In this document: positions 17,801-27,485 of the stretch, in pieces
Position numbering within the stretch: the first letter of the stretch is position 1
Layout of the letters: the number at the start of each line of letters is the position of its first letter
DNA from: Rhodoplanes serenus
GTDB lineage: Bacteria; Pseudomonadota; Alphaproteobacteria; Rhizobiales; Xanthobacteraceae
Assembly: GCA_945893145.1 (NCBI GenBank)
Contig: CAMDDZ010000009.1
Location: 31,481 to 95,480 of the forward strand
Reading direction: 5' to 3'
Length of the DNA stretch: 64,000 bases
Position numbers and translations under genes: made by a program
Notes under the pieces: model-generated
Databases searched by the model: none
The model's input: the letters and a program-made list of their open reading frames with translations, nothing else
What the model was told of the DNA's origin: nothing

Positions 17801-18775
17801 TTACATCTTCTTCACGCCTTTTTCGGTGAAGTACTTCACCGCGCCCGGGTGCCACGGGATTGGCGAGTTTTTCTCCTGTTGGTTCGCAAGCTCAATGCTC
17901 CTGGCCTCGGCGTGCACGGCGATCAGATCGTCGCGATGATCGATGAAGGTCTTGACGATGTCGTAGGCGACCTTGTCGGGCATGTCGGCATTGGCCACCA
18001 GGATGTTTTGCACCACCGCAATGGTGTTGTCCTTGTCCTGGCCCGGATAGGTCTTGGCCGGGATGGTGCCGGCCGAGTAGATGCCGCCGTACTTGGCGTT
18101 CATCTTTACGACCACATCCGCGTGGTCGACCAGCTTGAGCTTGATGCCGGGCGAGGCCGCGAGATCGGTGACGCCGGCCGTCGGCAAGCCACCGACCCAG
18201 AAATAGGCGTCGATCTTGCCGTCCTTGATCGCGTTGGTGGATTCGGCGACGCCGAGACGTTCGCGCCGCATGTCCTTGTCCTTATCGAGGCCCGCGGCCT
18301 CGATCACGCGGAACGCCATCACTTCGGTGGCGCTGCCGGGCGAGCCGGTCGAGACGCGTTTGCCCTTGAGGTCGGCCATCTTCTCGATGCCCTTGCCGTC
18401 GATGGTCACGACATGCATACGGTTCGGATAGAGCACCATCAAGGTGCGCACCGGAACCGGGGCGCCCTTGAACTTGTCCTCGCCCTTGAGCGCGTCGAGC
18501 GCGGCATCGACCATCACCAGAGCGACTTCGCTCTGCTTGGTGCCGATCAGTTTCAAATTATCGACGGAGCCGCCGGTGACGCGCGCGGTCGCGGCGGCGC
18601 CCGGCACGTATTTGGTCAGCACGTTCGCCATGCCGCCGCCGAGCGGATAATAGACGCCGCCGGTGCCGCCGGTCGCAATCGCGATATTGAGCTGCTGCGC
18701 GAACGCAGCGCCATCGAACACCGTCGCGCCCACGACGAGCGATGCGCCGGACAGCAGGAAGTTTCTGCGATTCAT
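17801..18775 (-). CDS. TAXI family TRAP transporter binding protein
   Basis: A 324-residue periplasmic binding protein. An N-terminal export signal (MNRRNFLLSGASLVVGATVFDGAAFA, with a twin-arginine look) is followed by the family signature IATGGTGGVYYPLGGGMANVL. The TAXI class works with a fused 4TM-12TM permease for sodium-coupled uptake of C4/C5 dicarboxylates or related acids (family knowledge). The permease gene lies directly upstream with 23 bp between, so this is a complete two-gene system. The ligand is not evident. Confidence 0.92.
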   Translation of the reverse strand: MNRRNFLLSGASLVVGATVFDGAAFAQQLNIAIATGGTGGVYYPLGGGMANVLTKYVPGAAATARVTGGSVDNLKLIGTKQSEVALVMVDAALDALKGEDKFKGAPVPVRTLMVLYPNRMHVVTIDGKGIEKMADLKGKRVSTGSPGSATEVMAFRVIEAAGLDKDKDMRRERLGVAESTNAIKDGKIDAYFWVGGLPTAGVTDLAASPGIKLKLVDHADVVVKMNAKYGGIYSAGTIPAKTYPGQDKDNTIAVVQNILVANADMPDKVAYDIVKTFIDHRDDLIAVHAEARSIELANQQEKNSPIPWHPGAVKYFTEKGVKKM

Positions 18776-18798
18776 CGGGTGGTTCCTCCGTGTTTTCT

Positions 18799-20847
18799 TT
18801 ATGCCGGTACTTTTGATTGTGCCGGCTGCATACGCTGTTTTAGCAGGACGGCCGCCGCAATGGCCAAGCCAAATGTCGCGGTGTAGCTAATGTCCCGGCC
18901 AATGGCCGCCTCGAGCAATGCTTCGAGCAGGCTCGGAAACACCAGGAACAACCCGGCCAGCACCAGCAGCAGCCGCTCCGCCAGTGTGGTGCGCCGCAGC
19001 GCCCAGCCCTGCGCAGCCGCGGCCAATGCGGCAAGGCCTGTCGCCGTTTTGAGCGTGATCAAAACGACATCAACCCATGAGCTGCCGGCCGGAATTTTCA
19101 ACAGCAGCCCGATGCCTTGCGGATCGAGCACAAACACGAACGGCACCAGGAAGGCCGGCAGGGTGTACTTCCAGGCGTGCATCGTTGTCTTGTAGGGATC
19201 GCCGCCGGTGATCGCGGCAGCCGCGAACGGCGACAGCGCGGTCGGCGGCGAGACCTCCGACAGCACCGAGTAATAGAAGATGAACATGTGCGCCGCGATG
19301 TCAGGCACGCCGAGCTTGATCAGGGCGGGCGCCGCGATCACAGCGCAGATGATGTAGGAGGCGGTAACCGGGACCGCGAGGCCGACGATCCAGACGATCA
19401 GCGCGGTGTAAATCGCGGTCAGCAGCAGGCTGCCGCCCGCGTAGTCGATCACGATCGCGGAGAATTTCAGCCCCAGGCCGGTCAGCGTCACGACGCCGAC
19501 GATGATGCCGGCGGTGGCGCAAGTGGTTGCCGCCGTCAGCACGCTGGTCGAGCCGTCCGACAGCGTTTTCACCAGGTGCTTCGGTGTGATCGCGGTTTCG
19601 CGCGTCAGGAAGCTCAAGCCGAAGGTCAACACCGTCGACCAGAACACCGACAGCGTCGGCGAATAGCCCCACAGCATGAAGACGATGATCGAGATCAGCG
19701 AGATGAAGTGAAAACCGTAGCGGCGCGTGAGCTGCCCGATCGATAGGTTCTCGCCCATATCGACCGTCTGCGCGCCGAACTTCTTGGCGTCGAGCTCGAC
19801 CATGAACAGGAGCGCAAGGTAGTAGAGGCATGTCGGGATGGTCGCCATCCAGATGACATCGAGATAGCTGATTTTCAGAAACTCGGCGATCAGGAAGGCC
19901 GCGGCGCCCAGCACCGGCGGTGAGATGATGGCACCGAGACCGCCGGCCGCGAGCAGACCGCCAGCGGCGTTTTTCTCGAAGCCCGCACGCTCCATCATCG
20001 GATAGGCCACCGCGCCGATCGTCACCGTGGTGGCGACGCCGGAACCTGACGGCCCGCCCAGCAGAAACGACGACAGCACGACGGTGCGGCCTGCGCTGTT
20101 AGCCTTGTTGCCCATCAGCGCCATCGAGAAATCGATGAAGAATTTTCCGGCGCCAGAGTGCTGCAGGAACGCACCATAGATGCAGAACAGGATGATCAGG
20201 CTCGACGACACATCGACCGGAACGCCGAAGATGCCTTCCAGCGTGATGAAGAGCTGGCCGACGATCTGAGTGACGTCGAAGCCGCGATGCGTCCACGGCT
20301 GCGGCAGATACGGTCCGAAATACGCGTAAGCCAGGAATGCAAGCGCCACCACCGGGACGATCCAGCCCGTGGTGCGCCGCGTCGCCTCGAGCAGCAGCGC
20401 CATGAAGATCACGCCGAGCACGGCGTCGGTTTGATTCGGCGTCATGGCGCGGTCGGTGAAATCCTCGCCGCCCTGGATCGCGTACATCAGAATGAGCGCA
20501 CCAGCGATGCCGAGCACCACGTCCCACCAGCGGATGCGGTTGCGGAACCGCTCCGACATCGGGAACAGCAGGAAGCTCAGGATCAACACGAAGGCGACGT
20601 GCGCGTAGCGCAGCGGCTGGGTCGGGATGATCGGGAAGGCGCCGAAGGGCCAGGCGCCCGCAATCGCGGCGTAGAGATGGAACACCGACATCGCCACCGC
20701 GACGCTGGTGACCAGATTGCCGGTGAGGCCGGAGAGGCGGTTGATCGCGCCCTCGTCGGCCTCGATATAGGCCTCGGCCTTCTTCAGCGCGTCTTCGGAA
20801 ATGCCGGACGGCCCCGCCGCCGCGGCCGGCTTCAACTCCTCGGCCAT
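18799..20847 (-). CDS. TRAP transporter fused 4TM/12TM permease
   Basis: A 682-residue permease. Residues 40-170 carry the small DctQ-like set of four helices and the remainder the large DctM-like set, including the FGVPVDVSSSLIILFCIYGAFLQHSG, GPSGSGVATTVTIGAVAYPMM and GGLLAAGGLGAIISPPVLGAAAF blocks diagnostic of fused TAXI-type permeases. The open frame continues 77 codons upstream, but GAGGGGA lies 4 bases before the ATG at 20847 and homologues start near here. Partner of the binding protein just downstream. ppdK lies 91 bp upstream on the same strand. Confidence 0.93.
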   Translation of the reverse strand: MAEELKPAAAAGPSGISEDALKKAEAYIEADEGAINRLSGLTGNLVTSVAVAMSVFHLYAAIAGAWPFGAFPIIPTQPLRYAHVAFVLILSFLLFPMSERFRNRIRWWDVVLGIAGALILMYAIQGGEDFTDRAMTPNQTDAVLGVIFMALLLEATRRTTGWIVPVVALAFLAYAYFGPYLPQPWTHRGFDVTQIVGQLFITLEGIFGVPVDVSSSLIILFCIYGAFLQHSGAGKFFIDFSMALMGNKANSAGRTVVLSSFLLGGPSGSGVATTVTIGAVAYPMMERAGFEKNAAGGLLAAGGLGAIISPPVLGAAAFLIAEFLKISYLDVIWMATIPTCLYYLALLFMVELDAKKFGAQTVDMGENLSIGQLTRRYGFHFISLISIIVFMLWGYSPTLSVFWSTVLTFGLSFLTRETAITPKHLVKTLSDGSTSVLTAATTCATAGIIVGVVTLTGLGLKFSAIVIDYAGGSLLLTAIYTALIVWIVGLAVPVTASYIICAVIAAPALIKLGVPDIAAHMFIFYYSVLSEVSPPTALSPFAAAAITGGDPYKTTMHAWKYTLPAFLVPFVFVLDPQGIGLLLKIPAGSSWVDVVLITLKTATGLAALAAAAQGWALRRTTLAERLLLVLAGLFLVFPSLLEALLEAAIGRDISYTATFGLAIAAAVLLKQRMQPAQSKVPA

Positions 20848-20938
20848 CGTCCCCTCATGTGCCGTATTCGGCGTGCCCCTGCCGGAGGTCTTAGCATGGC
20901 GGATAAGGCGCCGAATACCCGACGAAGGATGGGCTGGT

Positions 20939-23698
20939 CTAGGCCTCGCCTGCGGGCTTTTTACCGAGCGCGGCCTGGGCGGCGGCCAATCGAGCAATCG
21001 GCACACGGAACGGCGAGCAAGACACATAGTCGAGTTCCACCTCGTGGCAGAACGCGACCGAGGCCGGATCGCCGCCATGCTCGCCGCAGATCCCGACTTT
21101 CAACCCCTTGCGCGTCTTGCGGCCGCGCTCGACACCGATGCGCACCAGCGCGCCGACGCCCTCGCGGTCGATCGACACGAACGGATCGGCCGGCAGGATG
21201 CCGCGCGCCGTGTAAATACCGAGGAAGCTCGCCGCGTCATCGCGGCTGATGCCGAACGTGGTCTGCGTGAGATCATTGGTGCCGAACGAAAAGAACTCCG
21301 CGCTTTGCGCGATTTCGCCGGCCATGAGCGCCGCACGCGGCAGCTCGATCATCGTGCCAACCTGATAGTCGAGCTTGGCGCCCTTCTCCTTGGCCACCGC
21401 CTTCGCCATGTCGTCGATGCGCGCTTTCACGATATCGAACTCGGCCTTGGTGGCGATCAGCGGCACCATCACCTCGGGCTTCACCGGCTTGCCGGTGCGC
21501 TTAGCGGCTTCGACCGCAGCCTCGAAGATCGCGCGCGCCTGCATCTCGGCAATCTCGGGGTATGCAATCGCAATACGGCAGCCGCGGAAGCCGAGCATCG
21601 GATTGAACTCGGCCAATTCGCGCGCCCGATTCGCGAGCTTCTTCGGATCGGCGCCCATGGCGGCCGCGACCTCGGCGATATCCTCCTCGCTGTGCGGCAG
21701 GAATTCGTGTAGCGGCGGATCGAGCAGCCGGATGGTCACCGGCAGACCCTTCATGATCTCGAACAGCTCGATGAAATCGCTGCGCTGCATCGGCAGCAGC
21801 TTGGCCAGCGCGGTGCGGCGCGACTTCTCATCGTCGGCGAGGATCATCTCGCGCACCGCCTGGATGCGCTCCTCGTCGAAGAACATGTGCTCGGTACGGC
21901 AAAGCCCGATGCCCTCGGCGCCGAAGCGCAGCGCCAGCCGCGCGTCGGCCGGCGTGTCGGCATTGGCGCGCACGCCGAGCACGCGCGCCTTGTCGGCCCA
22001 GCCCATCAGCGTGCCAAACTCGCCCGACAGCGCGGGCTCCACCATCGGCACACGTCCGGCCAGCACCTGCCCGGTCGAGCCATCGATGGTGATCATCTCG
22101 CCGCGCTTCAGCGTGACATTGCCGGCCTGCAAGGTCTGCGCGTTGTAGTCGACGCGCAGCGAGCCCGCGCCGGAGACGCAGGGCTTGCCCATGCCGCGCG
22201 CCACCACGGCAGCGTGCGAGGTCATGCCGCCGCGCGTCGTGAGGATGCCTTCGGCCGCGTGCATGCCGTGGATATCTTCGGGCGAAGTCTCGATCCGGAC
22301 CAGGATAACCTTCTTGCCGTCGGCCTTGAGCTGCGCGGCCTCGTCGGACGAGAACACGATCCCGCCGGACGCCGCACCGGGCGAAGCCGGCAACCCGGTC
22401 GCGATCACGTTGCGCTCAGCGTTCGGATCGATCGTCGGATGCAGCAGCTGGTCGAGCGAGCCGGGCTCGATCCGCGCCACCGCTTCGTCCTTGGTGATCA
22501 GCTTCTCGTTGGCGAGCTCGACCGCGATGCGCAGCGCCGCCTTGGCGGTGCGCTTGCCGTTCCGGCACTGCAGCATCCAGAGCCGGCCCTGCTCGACCGT
22601 GAACTCCAGGTCCTGCATGTCGCGATAGTGACGCTCGAGCTTATCGTAGATGCGCGTCAGCTCTTTGAACGCCGCGGGCATGGCGCGTTCCATCGATGGC
22701 TTGTCGGAGCCGGCCTCCTTGCGCGCGATTTCGGTAATCTCCTGCGGCGTGCGGATGCCGGCGACCACATCCTCGCCCTGGGCGTTGATCAGGAACTCCC
22801 CGTAGAGGCGCTTTTCGCCGGTCGATGGATTGCGCGTGAAGGCCACGCCGGTCGCCGACGTGTCGCCCATGTTGCCGAACACCATGGCCTGCACGTTCAC
22901 CGCGGTGCCCCAGCTTTCCGGAATGTTGTGCAGCCTGCGATAGGTGATCGCGCGCGCATTCATCCACGAACCGAACACGGCGCCGATCGCGCCCCACAAT
23001 TGCGCCTGCGGGTCCTGCGGGAAATCCTTGCCGCTTTCCTCGACCACGCGCTGCTTGTATTGCGCAACCAGATCGACCCAATCGTCGGCAGACAGCTCGG
23101 TGTCGAGCGTCATGCCGGCGCGCGATTTGTGGTCTTCCAGCAAGTCCTCGAAATTGTGGTGCTCGATACCGAGCACCACGTTGGAATACATCGTGATAAA
23201 GCGCCGGTAGGAGTCGTAGGCGAAACGGCGGTCGCCGGAATTTTTCGCCAGCGCCTCGACGGTTTCGTCGTTCAGCCCGAGATTGAGCACCGTGTCCATC
23301 ATGCCGGGCATCGAGGCGCGCCCGCCCGAGCGCACCGACACCAGCAGCGGATTGGCGCGGTCGCCGAATGGCTTGCCGGTGATGAGCGCAATATGGGCAA
23401 GGCCCGCCGCGACCTGCTTTTCCAACGCCGCCGGATATTTCTGGTCGTTGGCGTAATAGTGCGTGCAGACCGCGGTCGTGATGGTGAAGCCCGGCGGCAC
23501 CGGCAGGCCCAAATTCGCCATCTCGGCGAGGCCCGCGCCCTTGCCGCCGAGCAGGTCGCGCATATTGCTGCGGCCTTCGGCTTTGCCGCCGCCAAAGACG
23601 TAAACCCATTGGCCCTTGGCTGTAGCGCGCGCAGGCTTGCCGCGGGATTTCGCGGTGCGCTTCGGCTTGGACTTCTTCGGGGCTGGACCGCGTGCCAT
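20939..23698 (-). CDS. ppdK: Pyruvate, phosphate dikinase PpdK
   Basis: Interconverts pyruvate + ATP + Pi and PEP + AMP + PPi. The 919-residue protein has the N-terminal ATP-grasp domain (GGKGAGLAEMANLGLPVPPGFTI), the swivelling phosphohistidine domain with the catalytic His in GGMTSHAAVVARGMGKPCV, and the C-terminal PEP/pyruvate barrel with SFGTNDLTQTTFG and the cysteine in GDPASVAFCHEV. The first 28 residues are an extra Lys/Arg/Pro-rich tail (KKSKPKRTAKSRGK) before the canonical QWVYVFGGGKAEG. It follows glyS on the same strand, a gene order shared by Bradyrhizobium relatives. Confidence 0.97.
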   Translation of the reverse strand: MARGPAPKKSKPKRTAKSRGKPARATAKGQWVYVFGGGKAEGRSNMRDLLGGKGAGLAEMANLGLPVPPGFTITTAVCTHYYANDQKYPAALEKQVAAGLAHIALITGKPFGDRANPLLVSVRSGGRASMPGMMDTVLNLGLNDETVEALAKNSGDRRFAYDSYRRFITMYSNVVLGIEHHNFEDLLEDHKSRAGMTLDTELSADDWVDLVAQYKQRVVEESGKDFPQDPQAQLWGAIGAVFGSWMNARAITYRRLHNIPESWGTAVNVQAMVFGNMGDTSATGVAFTRNPSTGEKRLYGEFLINAQGEDVVAGIRTPQEITEIARKEAGSDKPSMERAMPAAFKELTRIYDKLERHYRDMQDLEFTVEQGRLWMLQCRNGKRTAKAALRIAVELANEKLITKDEAVARIEPGSLDQLLHPTIDPNAERNVIATGLPASPGAASGGIVFSSDEAAQLKADGKKVILVRIETSPEDIHGMHAAEGILTTRGGMTSHAAVVARGMGKPCVSGAGSLRVDYNAQTLQAGNVTLKRGEMITIDGSTGQVLAGRVPMVEPALSGEFGTLMGWADKARVLGVRANADTPADARLALRFGAEGIGLCRTEHMFFDEERIQAVREMILADDEKSRRTALAKLLPMQRSDFIELFEIMKGLPVTIRLLDPPLHEFLPHSEEDIAEVAAAMGADPKKLANRARELAEFNPMLGFRGCRIAIAYPEIAEMQARAIFEAAVEAAKRTGKPVKPEVMVPLIATKAEFDIVKARIDDMAKAVAKEKGAKLDYQVGTMIELPRAALMAGEIAQSAEFFSFGTNDLTQTTFGISRDDAASFLGIYTARGILPADPFVSIDREGVGALVRIGVERGRKTRKGLKVGICGEHGGDPASVAFCHEVELDYVSCSPFRVPIARLAAAQAALGKKPAGEA

Positions 23699-23778
23699 TA
23701 AATTCTCGCTGTCTCAAACGGGGCCTGTGATGGCCCTCCCCCGGCGTTTCCTCAATCGGCTTTTCTTATTCGCACTTT

Positions 23779-23865
23779 GGTCATCGTCCGCGAAGGCGGA
23801 CGATCCAGTATCCACATTGGCCTATCGAGTCTACTGGATGCCCCGCCTTCGCGGGGCATGACAGC
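23779..23865. repeat. Palindromic intergenic repeat, family 1, copy B
   Basis: An 87-bp element between glyS and ppdK. It contains the hairpin ATCGTCCGC/GCGGACGAT, the shared blocks ACGATCCAGTA and ACTGGATGCCC, the hairpin CCCGCCTTCGCGGG and the end GCATGACAG, in the same order as copy A at 14405. It might act as a transcript-processing hairpin between the two genes. Confidence 0.8.
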
Positions 23866-23870
23866 CGAAG

Positions 23871-26123
23871 TTAGCCTTCAATTTTCGAGAAGTCCGCCAC
23901 CGACCGCGTGGCCTCCCTGATCTCGTTGAGCAGCTTCAGCCGATTCTCACGCAAAGCCTTGTCGTCCGCATTGACAGTGACATTCTCAAAAAAGGCATCG
24001 ACGTGAGGACGGAGCTTTGCCATCGCGCTCATCGCCGCTGTGAAATCTTCCTTCGCGACCGCCGCGGAGGCTTCCTGTTTTGCAACGCCGATGGCGCGCG
24101 CCAGGTCCTTTTCCTCGGGCTGGGCGAGACGCGCCGCGTCGGGCGCGCCGGTATAGGATTTGTTGTCCTTCTTCTCTTCGATGCGAAGGATATTCGCCCC
24201 GCGCTTGATACCCGCGAGCAGATTCTTGCCGTCGTCGGTGTCGAGAAATTTTCCGAGCGCTTCGACACGGCGGACGATCAGCAGCAGGTCGTCCTGGCCA
24301 TCGAGCGCGAACACCGCGTCCACGAGATCGTGCCGCGCGCCTTGCTCACGGAGCTGGACTTTCAAGCGGTCGGCGAAGAAGGCGAGCAATCCCGATGTAA
24401 TCTCTTCGCCGATAGTCTCCCAACCCGGTACGATGTCATCATCTGAATCAAAGGCCTTAACCGAACCCGCAACTTGATCGGCGACTTTTTCCAAGTCCTC
24501 GCTCTGCATTCGCTTAGCAAGATCGGAGACTGCTCTCGCTTCGGCAATTCTGGGGCTATACGTCCAATAAAGATGGCCAAGTATCGGAAAGCTGGCTCGG
24601 TAAAGTACGTCATGCAGCGGAAGTCTTAGATTTCTTTCCAACACCACTCGCACAATTCCCAAAGCAGCACGTCTTAGCGCGTAAGGGTCTTTCGACCCCG
24701 TCGGCTTCTCATCAATCGCCCAGAATGCGGTAAGGATGTCGATTTTATCGGCCAGAGCCACCGCGACCGAAACTGGATCGGTCGGCACGCGATCGCCTGG
24801 GCCAAGCGGCTTGTAGTGATCCTCGCAGGCTGCAGCGACGGATTGATCCTCGCCTTGCGCCAGCGCGTAATACTTGCCCATCAGGCCTTGCAGCTCGGGG
24901 AATTCGCCAACCACGTCGGTCAGCAGATCGGCCTTGGCGAGCTTCGCGGCGCGCTGCGCCTTCGCGGCGTCGGCCTTGACGAGCGGCGCAAGCCCGCCCG
25001 CGAGCCGCTCGATCCGCGCGATGCGCTCGGCCTGCGTGCCGAGCTTCTCGTGGAACACGATCTGCGAAAACTTCGGCAGCCGCTCTTCCAGCTTGGTCTT
25101 GAGATCGGTCTCGTAGAAAAACTTCGCGTCACTCAGCCGGGCGCGGATCACACGCTCGTTGCCGGCAACGATCGCCTTGCCGCCGTCGCTCGCCTCGATG
25201 TTCGCCGTCAGAATGAATTTGTTGGCCAGCTTGCCAGTCTTGCCGTTGCGCACCACGAAGCACTTTTGATTGTTGCGGATGGTGGCGCGGATCACTTCTT
25301 GCGGGATCGCCAGAAAGCTCTCGTCGAAGCTTCCCATCAGCACCACCGGCCATTCGACCAGGCCCGCGACCTCGGCCAACAGTCCTTCGTCCTCGACCAG
25401 TTCGAAGCCCTGCGCGAAGGCAAGATTTTTCGCATCCGCCAGAATCGTCTGCTGCCGCCGCGCCGGATCGAGCACAACCTTGGCGCCGTCGAGTTTCTTC
25501 ACGTAATCGTCGAAGCGCTTCACCTTGATCGCCGCCGGTGCCATGAAGCGGTGGCCGAAGGTCGTATCGCCGCCGGCGATACCGTCCACCCGGAACTGCA
25601 CCACATCGGGCTCCTCGGTCTCCGGCCCGAAGGTCGCGACGATGGAATGCAACGGCCGCACCCAGTTGAGCGCGCCGGACTTTGCCGACTGCTCGCCCCA
25701 GCGCATCGACTTCGGCCAGGGAAACGTCTTCACCACCTCGGGCACGATTTCGGCGATCACATCGATCGCAGGCCGGCCGGCCTTCTCGATCACCGCGACG
25801 TAGAAATCGCCCTTCTTGTCGGGCTGCACTTTGGCATCCGAAATGGATTTCAATCCGGCCGCTTTCAGGAATCCGGCAATCGCGTTCTCCGGAGCGCCGA
25901 CGCGGGGACCTTTGCGCTCCTCTTTCACGTCGGGCGAACGCACCGGCACGCCCGCGACCGCGAGAGTCAGCCGCCGCGGCGTGGCGAAGGCCTTGGCGCC
26001 CTCATAATGCAATCCTGCCGCCGCAAGGCGATCGGTCACGCCTTTGCGCAAATCCTCGGCCGCCCGCGCCTGCATGCGCGCAGGGATTTCCTCGGAGAAG
26101 AATTCGAGCAAAAGGTCGGGCAT
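23871..26123 (-). CDS. glyS: Glycyl-tRNA synthetase beta subunit GlyS
   Basis: Beta subunit (tRNA-binding) of the bacterial alpha2beta2 glycyl-tRNA synthetase. The 750-residue protein starts [17 protein letters not shown] and has the [15 protein letters not shown] and [14 protein letters not shown] blocks and an HD-like core near [12 protein letters not shown]. The start at 26123 is preceded by AGGACG; eleven upstream codons are dropped. glyQ is not adjacent: it lies 3.4 kb upstream beyond PrsW, CDGSH and an opposite-strand gene. A stretch near 24400-24760 (residues about 455-575) is less GC-rich than the rest. Confidence 0.96.
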   Translation of the reverse strand: MPDLLLEFFSEEIPARMQARAAEDLRKGVTDRLAAAGLHYEGAKAFATPRRLTLAVAGVPVRSPDVKEERKGPRVGAPENAIAGFLKAAGLKSISDAKVQPDKKGDFYVAVIEKAGRPAIDVIAEIVPEVVKTFPWPKSMRWGEQSAKSGALNWVRPLHSIVATFGPETEEPDVVQFRVDGIAGGDTTFGHRFMAPAAIKVKRFDDYVKKLDGAKVVLDPARRQQTILADAKNLAFAQGFELVEDEGLLAEVAGLVEWPVVLMGSFDESFLAIPQEVIRATIRNNQKCFVVRNGKTGKLANKFILTANIEASDGGKAIVAGNERVIRARLSDAKFFYETDLKTKLEERLPKFSQIVFHEKLGTQAERIARIERLAGGLAPLVKADAAKAQRAAKLAKADLLTDVVGEFPELQGLMGKYYALAQGEDQSVAAACEDHYKPLGPGDRVPTDPVSVAVALADKIDILTAFWAIDEKPTGSKDPYALRRAALGIVRVVLERNLRLPLHDVLYRASFPILGHLYWTYSPRIAEARAVSDLAKRMQSEDLEKVADQVAGSVKAFDSDDDIVPGWETIGEEITSGLLAFFADRLKVQLREQGARHDLVDAVFALDGQDDLLLIVRRVEALGKFLDTDDGKNLLAGIKRGANILRIEEKKDNKSYTGAPDAARLAQPEEKDLARAIGVAKQEASAAVAKEDFTAAMSAMAKLRPHVDAFFENVTVNADDKALRENRLKLLNEIREATRSVADFSKIEG

Positions 26124-26171
26124 CGGCACGTCCTGCGGTGACGAAGCCCCTACCAAGCCCGGCCGCGATTG

Positions 26172-27032
26172 TCACCCCTTCGCGGGCGGTTTGGGCTCGC
26201 TCATCCTCACCCAGTGCCAATGGCGGCAGCTTGGGCAGCGCTCATAGCGCGTCGTCAGCATGTTGATGGCGATCCATGGGCGCGGATACGTCGCGCCGCA
26301 TTCCGGGCAGGTCGCGCTGCCAAGCACAGTCTCGCGCAGGCGGCCGTGCACCAGCCCATTGACCGCAACGATGAGGGCCACGACGAAGGCCAGCAGATAC
26401 AATTGAAGCAGCACAGCCCAGGCCGGCCGGCCGATGCCACCGAGGTCGATTCCCATCAGGTAGATCGGAAAATTAAGCGCAAAGTGGAGCGCAACGCCGA
26501 GCAAGGCGCCGAGCCAGAACGAACGGCCGTCGGCGAGCCATTTGAACGCGAAGGCAATCGTCGCGCCGTGAACGAACGTCACCAGGAAACGTTCGCCGAG
26601 GAAGCCACCGAACTCATAGAAAGGCACGGCCCGCATCGCGGGCACCCGCATCAGCTGTTCGGTCAGAAACCAGATCTCGCCGATGGCGAAGCCGAGCCCG
26701 GTGGCAAGCGCGACCGCGACTGCATTGTCCGGCGTCAGCTTCCGCCGGATGAAGGGCAAGAGCAGCACCAGCCATTTGGCCGGCTCCTCGGTGAGCGGCG
26801 CATAGAACAGCGAAATCGCGGTCAGCGCGTCGCCCGCGCCGAGCTTGCCTTGCAGCCAATGGTGCAGCGGCATGCGCACCGCGTAGAACACCAACGGCTG
26901 CATCGGCAGCATGATCAGGGCCGCGCGAAACACCACGTCGCGGTCGTCCGGCGCGGTCATCCGATGCAGCAGATAGCTGTACGCCACGAGCGTCAGCAGC
27001 GTCGTGATCAGGGCCGCGATGACGATGCCCAT
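26172..27032 (-). CDS. PrsW-like intramembrane metalloprotease with zinc ribbon
   Basis: A 286-residue membrane protein with about seven helices. The motif EEPAKW (residues 82-87) is the ExxK signature of PrsW-type intramembrane proteases, supported by GFAIGEIWF (near 115), VHGATIAFAFK and ALHFALNFP, which carry the His and Glu ligands expected in later helices. After the last helix (to about 232) comes a soluble tail with CPECGATYP and CPSCRHWHW, a two-knuckle zinc ribbon. Site-1 cleavage of anti-sigma factors is the known PrsW role, but the substrate here is unknown. It ends 48 bp before glyS. Confidence 0.8.
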   Translation of the reverse strand: MGIVIAALITTLLTLVAYSYLLHRMTAPDDRDVVFRAALIMLPMQPLVFYAVRMPLHHWLQGKLGAGDALTAISLFYAPLTEEPAKWLVLLLPFIRRKLTPDNAVAVALATGLGFAIGEIWFLTEQLMRVPAMRAVPFYEFGGFLGERFLVTFVHGATIAFAFKWLADGRSFWLGALLGVALHFALNFPIYLMGIDLGGIGRPAWAVLLQLYLLAFVVALIVAVNGLVHGRLRETVLGSATCPECGATYPRPWIAINMLTTRYERCPSCRHWHWVRMSEPKPPAKG

Positions 27033-27067
27033 GGCTGCCGCCGTGCGGTGTCAGCGCGTCGGCATCA

Positions 27068-27316
27068 TCACGCCGGGAGCTTCTTATGGCTGCCGTCGCA
27101 CAGCGGCGGCGTGGTCGTGCGCTTGCAGGTGCAGAACCAGACCTCGCCGGTCTGCTCCGGCTTGAACTCGCGCGGCGCGAGGCCGGTGCCCTTGTGCGAG
27201 CCATCGCAGAACGGCTGCGCTTTGGAGCGCCCGCAGGCGCACCACCAATAGCTCTTGCCGGCCTCGACATTGATCGGCAGCGGCTTCCGTCCGCCAATTT
27301 CAGGCCCGTTACTCAT
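27068..27316 (-). CDS. CDGSH iron-sulfur domain protein
   Basis: An 82-residue protein with two CDGSH modules, CACGRSKAQPFCDGSH and CTCKRTTTPPLCDGSH, each holding a [2Fe-2S] cluster with three Cys and one His ligand. Tandem CDGSH proteins of this size act in redox or cluster transfer (family knowledge). GAGGAGA lies 5 bases upstream of the ATG at 27316, so the 13 upstream codons are not used. It is the first gene of the run CDGSH, PrsW, glyS. Confidence 0.92.
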   Translation of the reverse strand: MSNGPEIGGRKPLPINVEAGKSYWWCACGRSKAQPFCDGSHKGTGLAPREFKPEQTGEVWFCTCKRTTTPPLCDGSHKKLPA

Positions 27317-27485
27317 TCGACTCTCCTCGCATCGGCCGCAACCAAGATATTCCATGCGATATCATCACAACGAAACTGAATAGCGTGAGTAAAACTGCAC
27401 TGCCTCTACAATCATGGATTTAACGGCGCTATTCTTCATGCAATAGTAGCATTGTACGGCATCAATGAAACACCAGGGGAAGGCA

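Noticed and set aside
21887..23701. Long open frame on the plus strand, about 604 codons
   Set aside because: It is antisense to ppdK, whose domains are unmistakable; the translation is Arg/His/Ala-rich and shows no family. Long antisense frames are usual in GC-rich DNA.
24816..26141. Plus-strand open frame of 441 codons
   Set aside because: Antisense to glyS; composition is that of a shadow frame.
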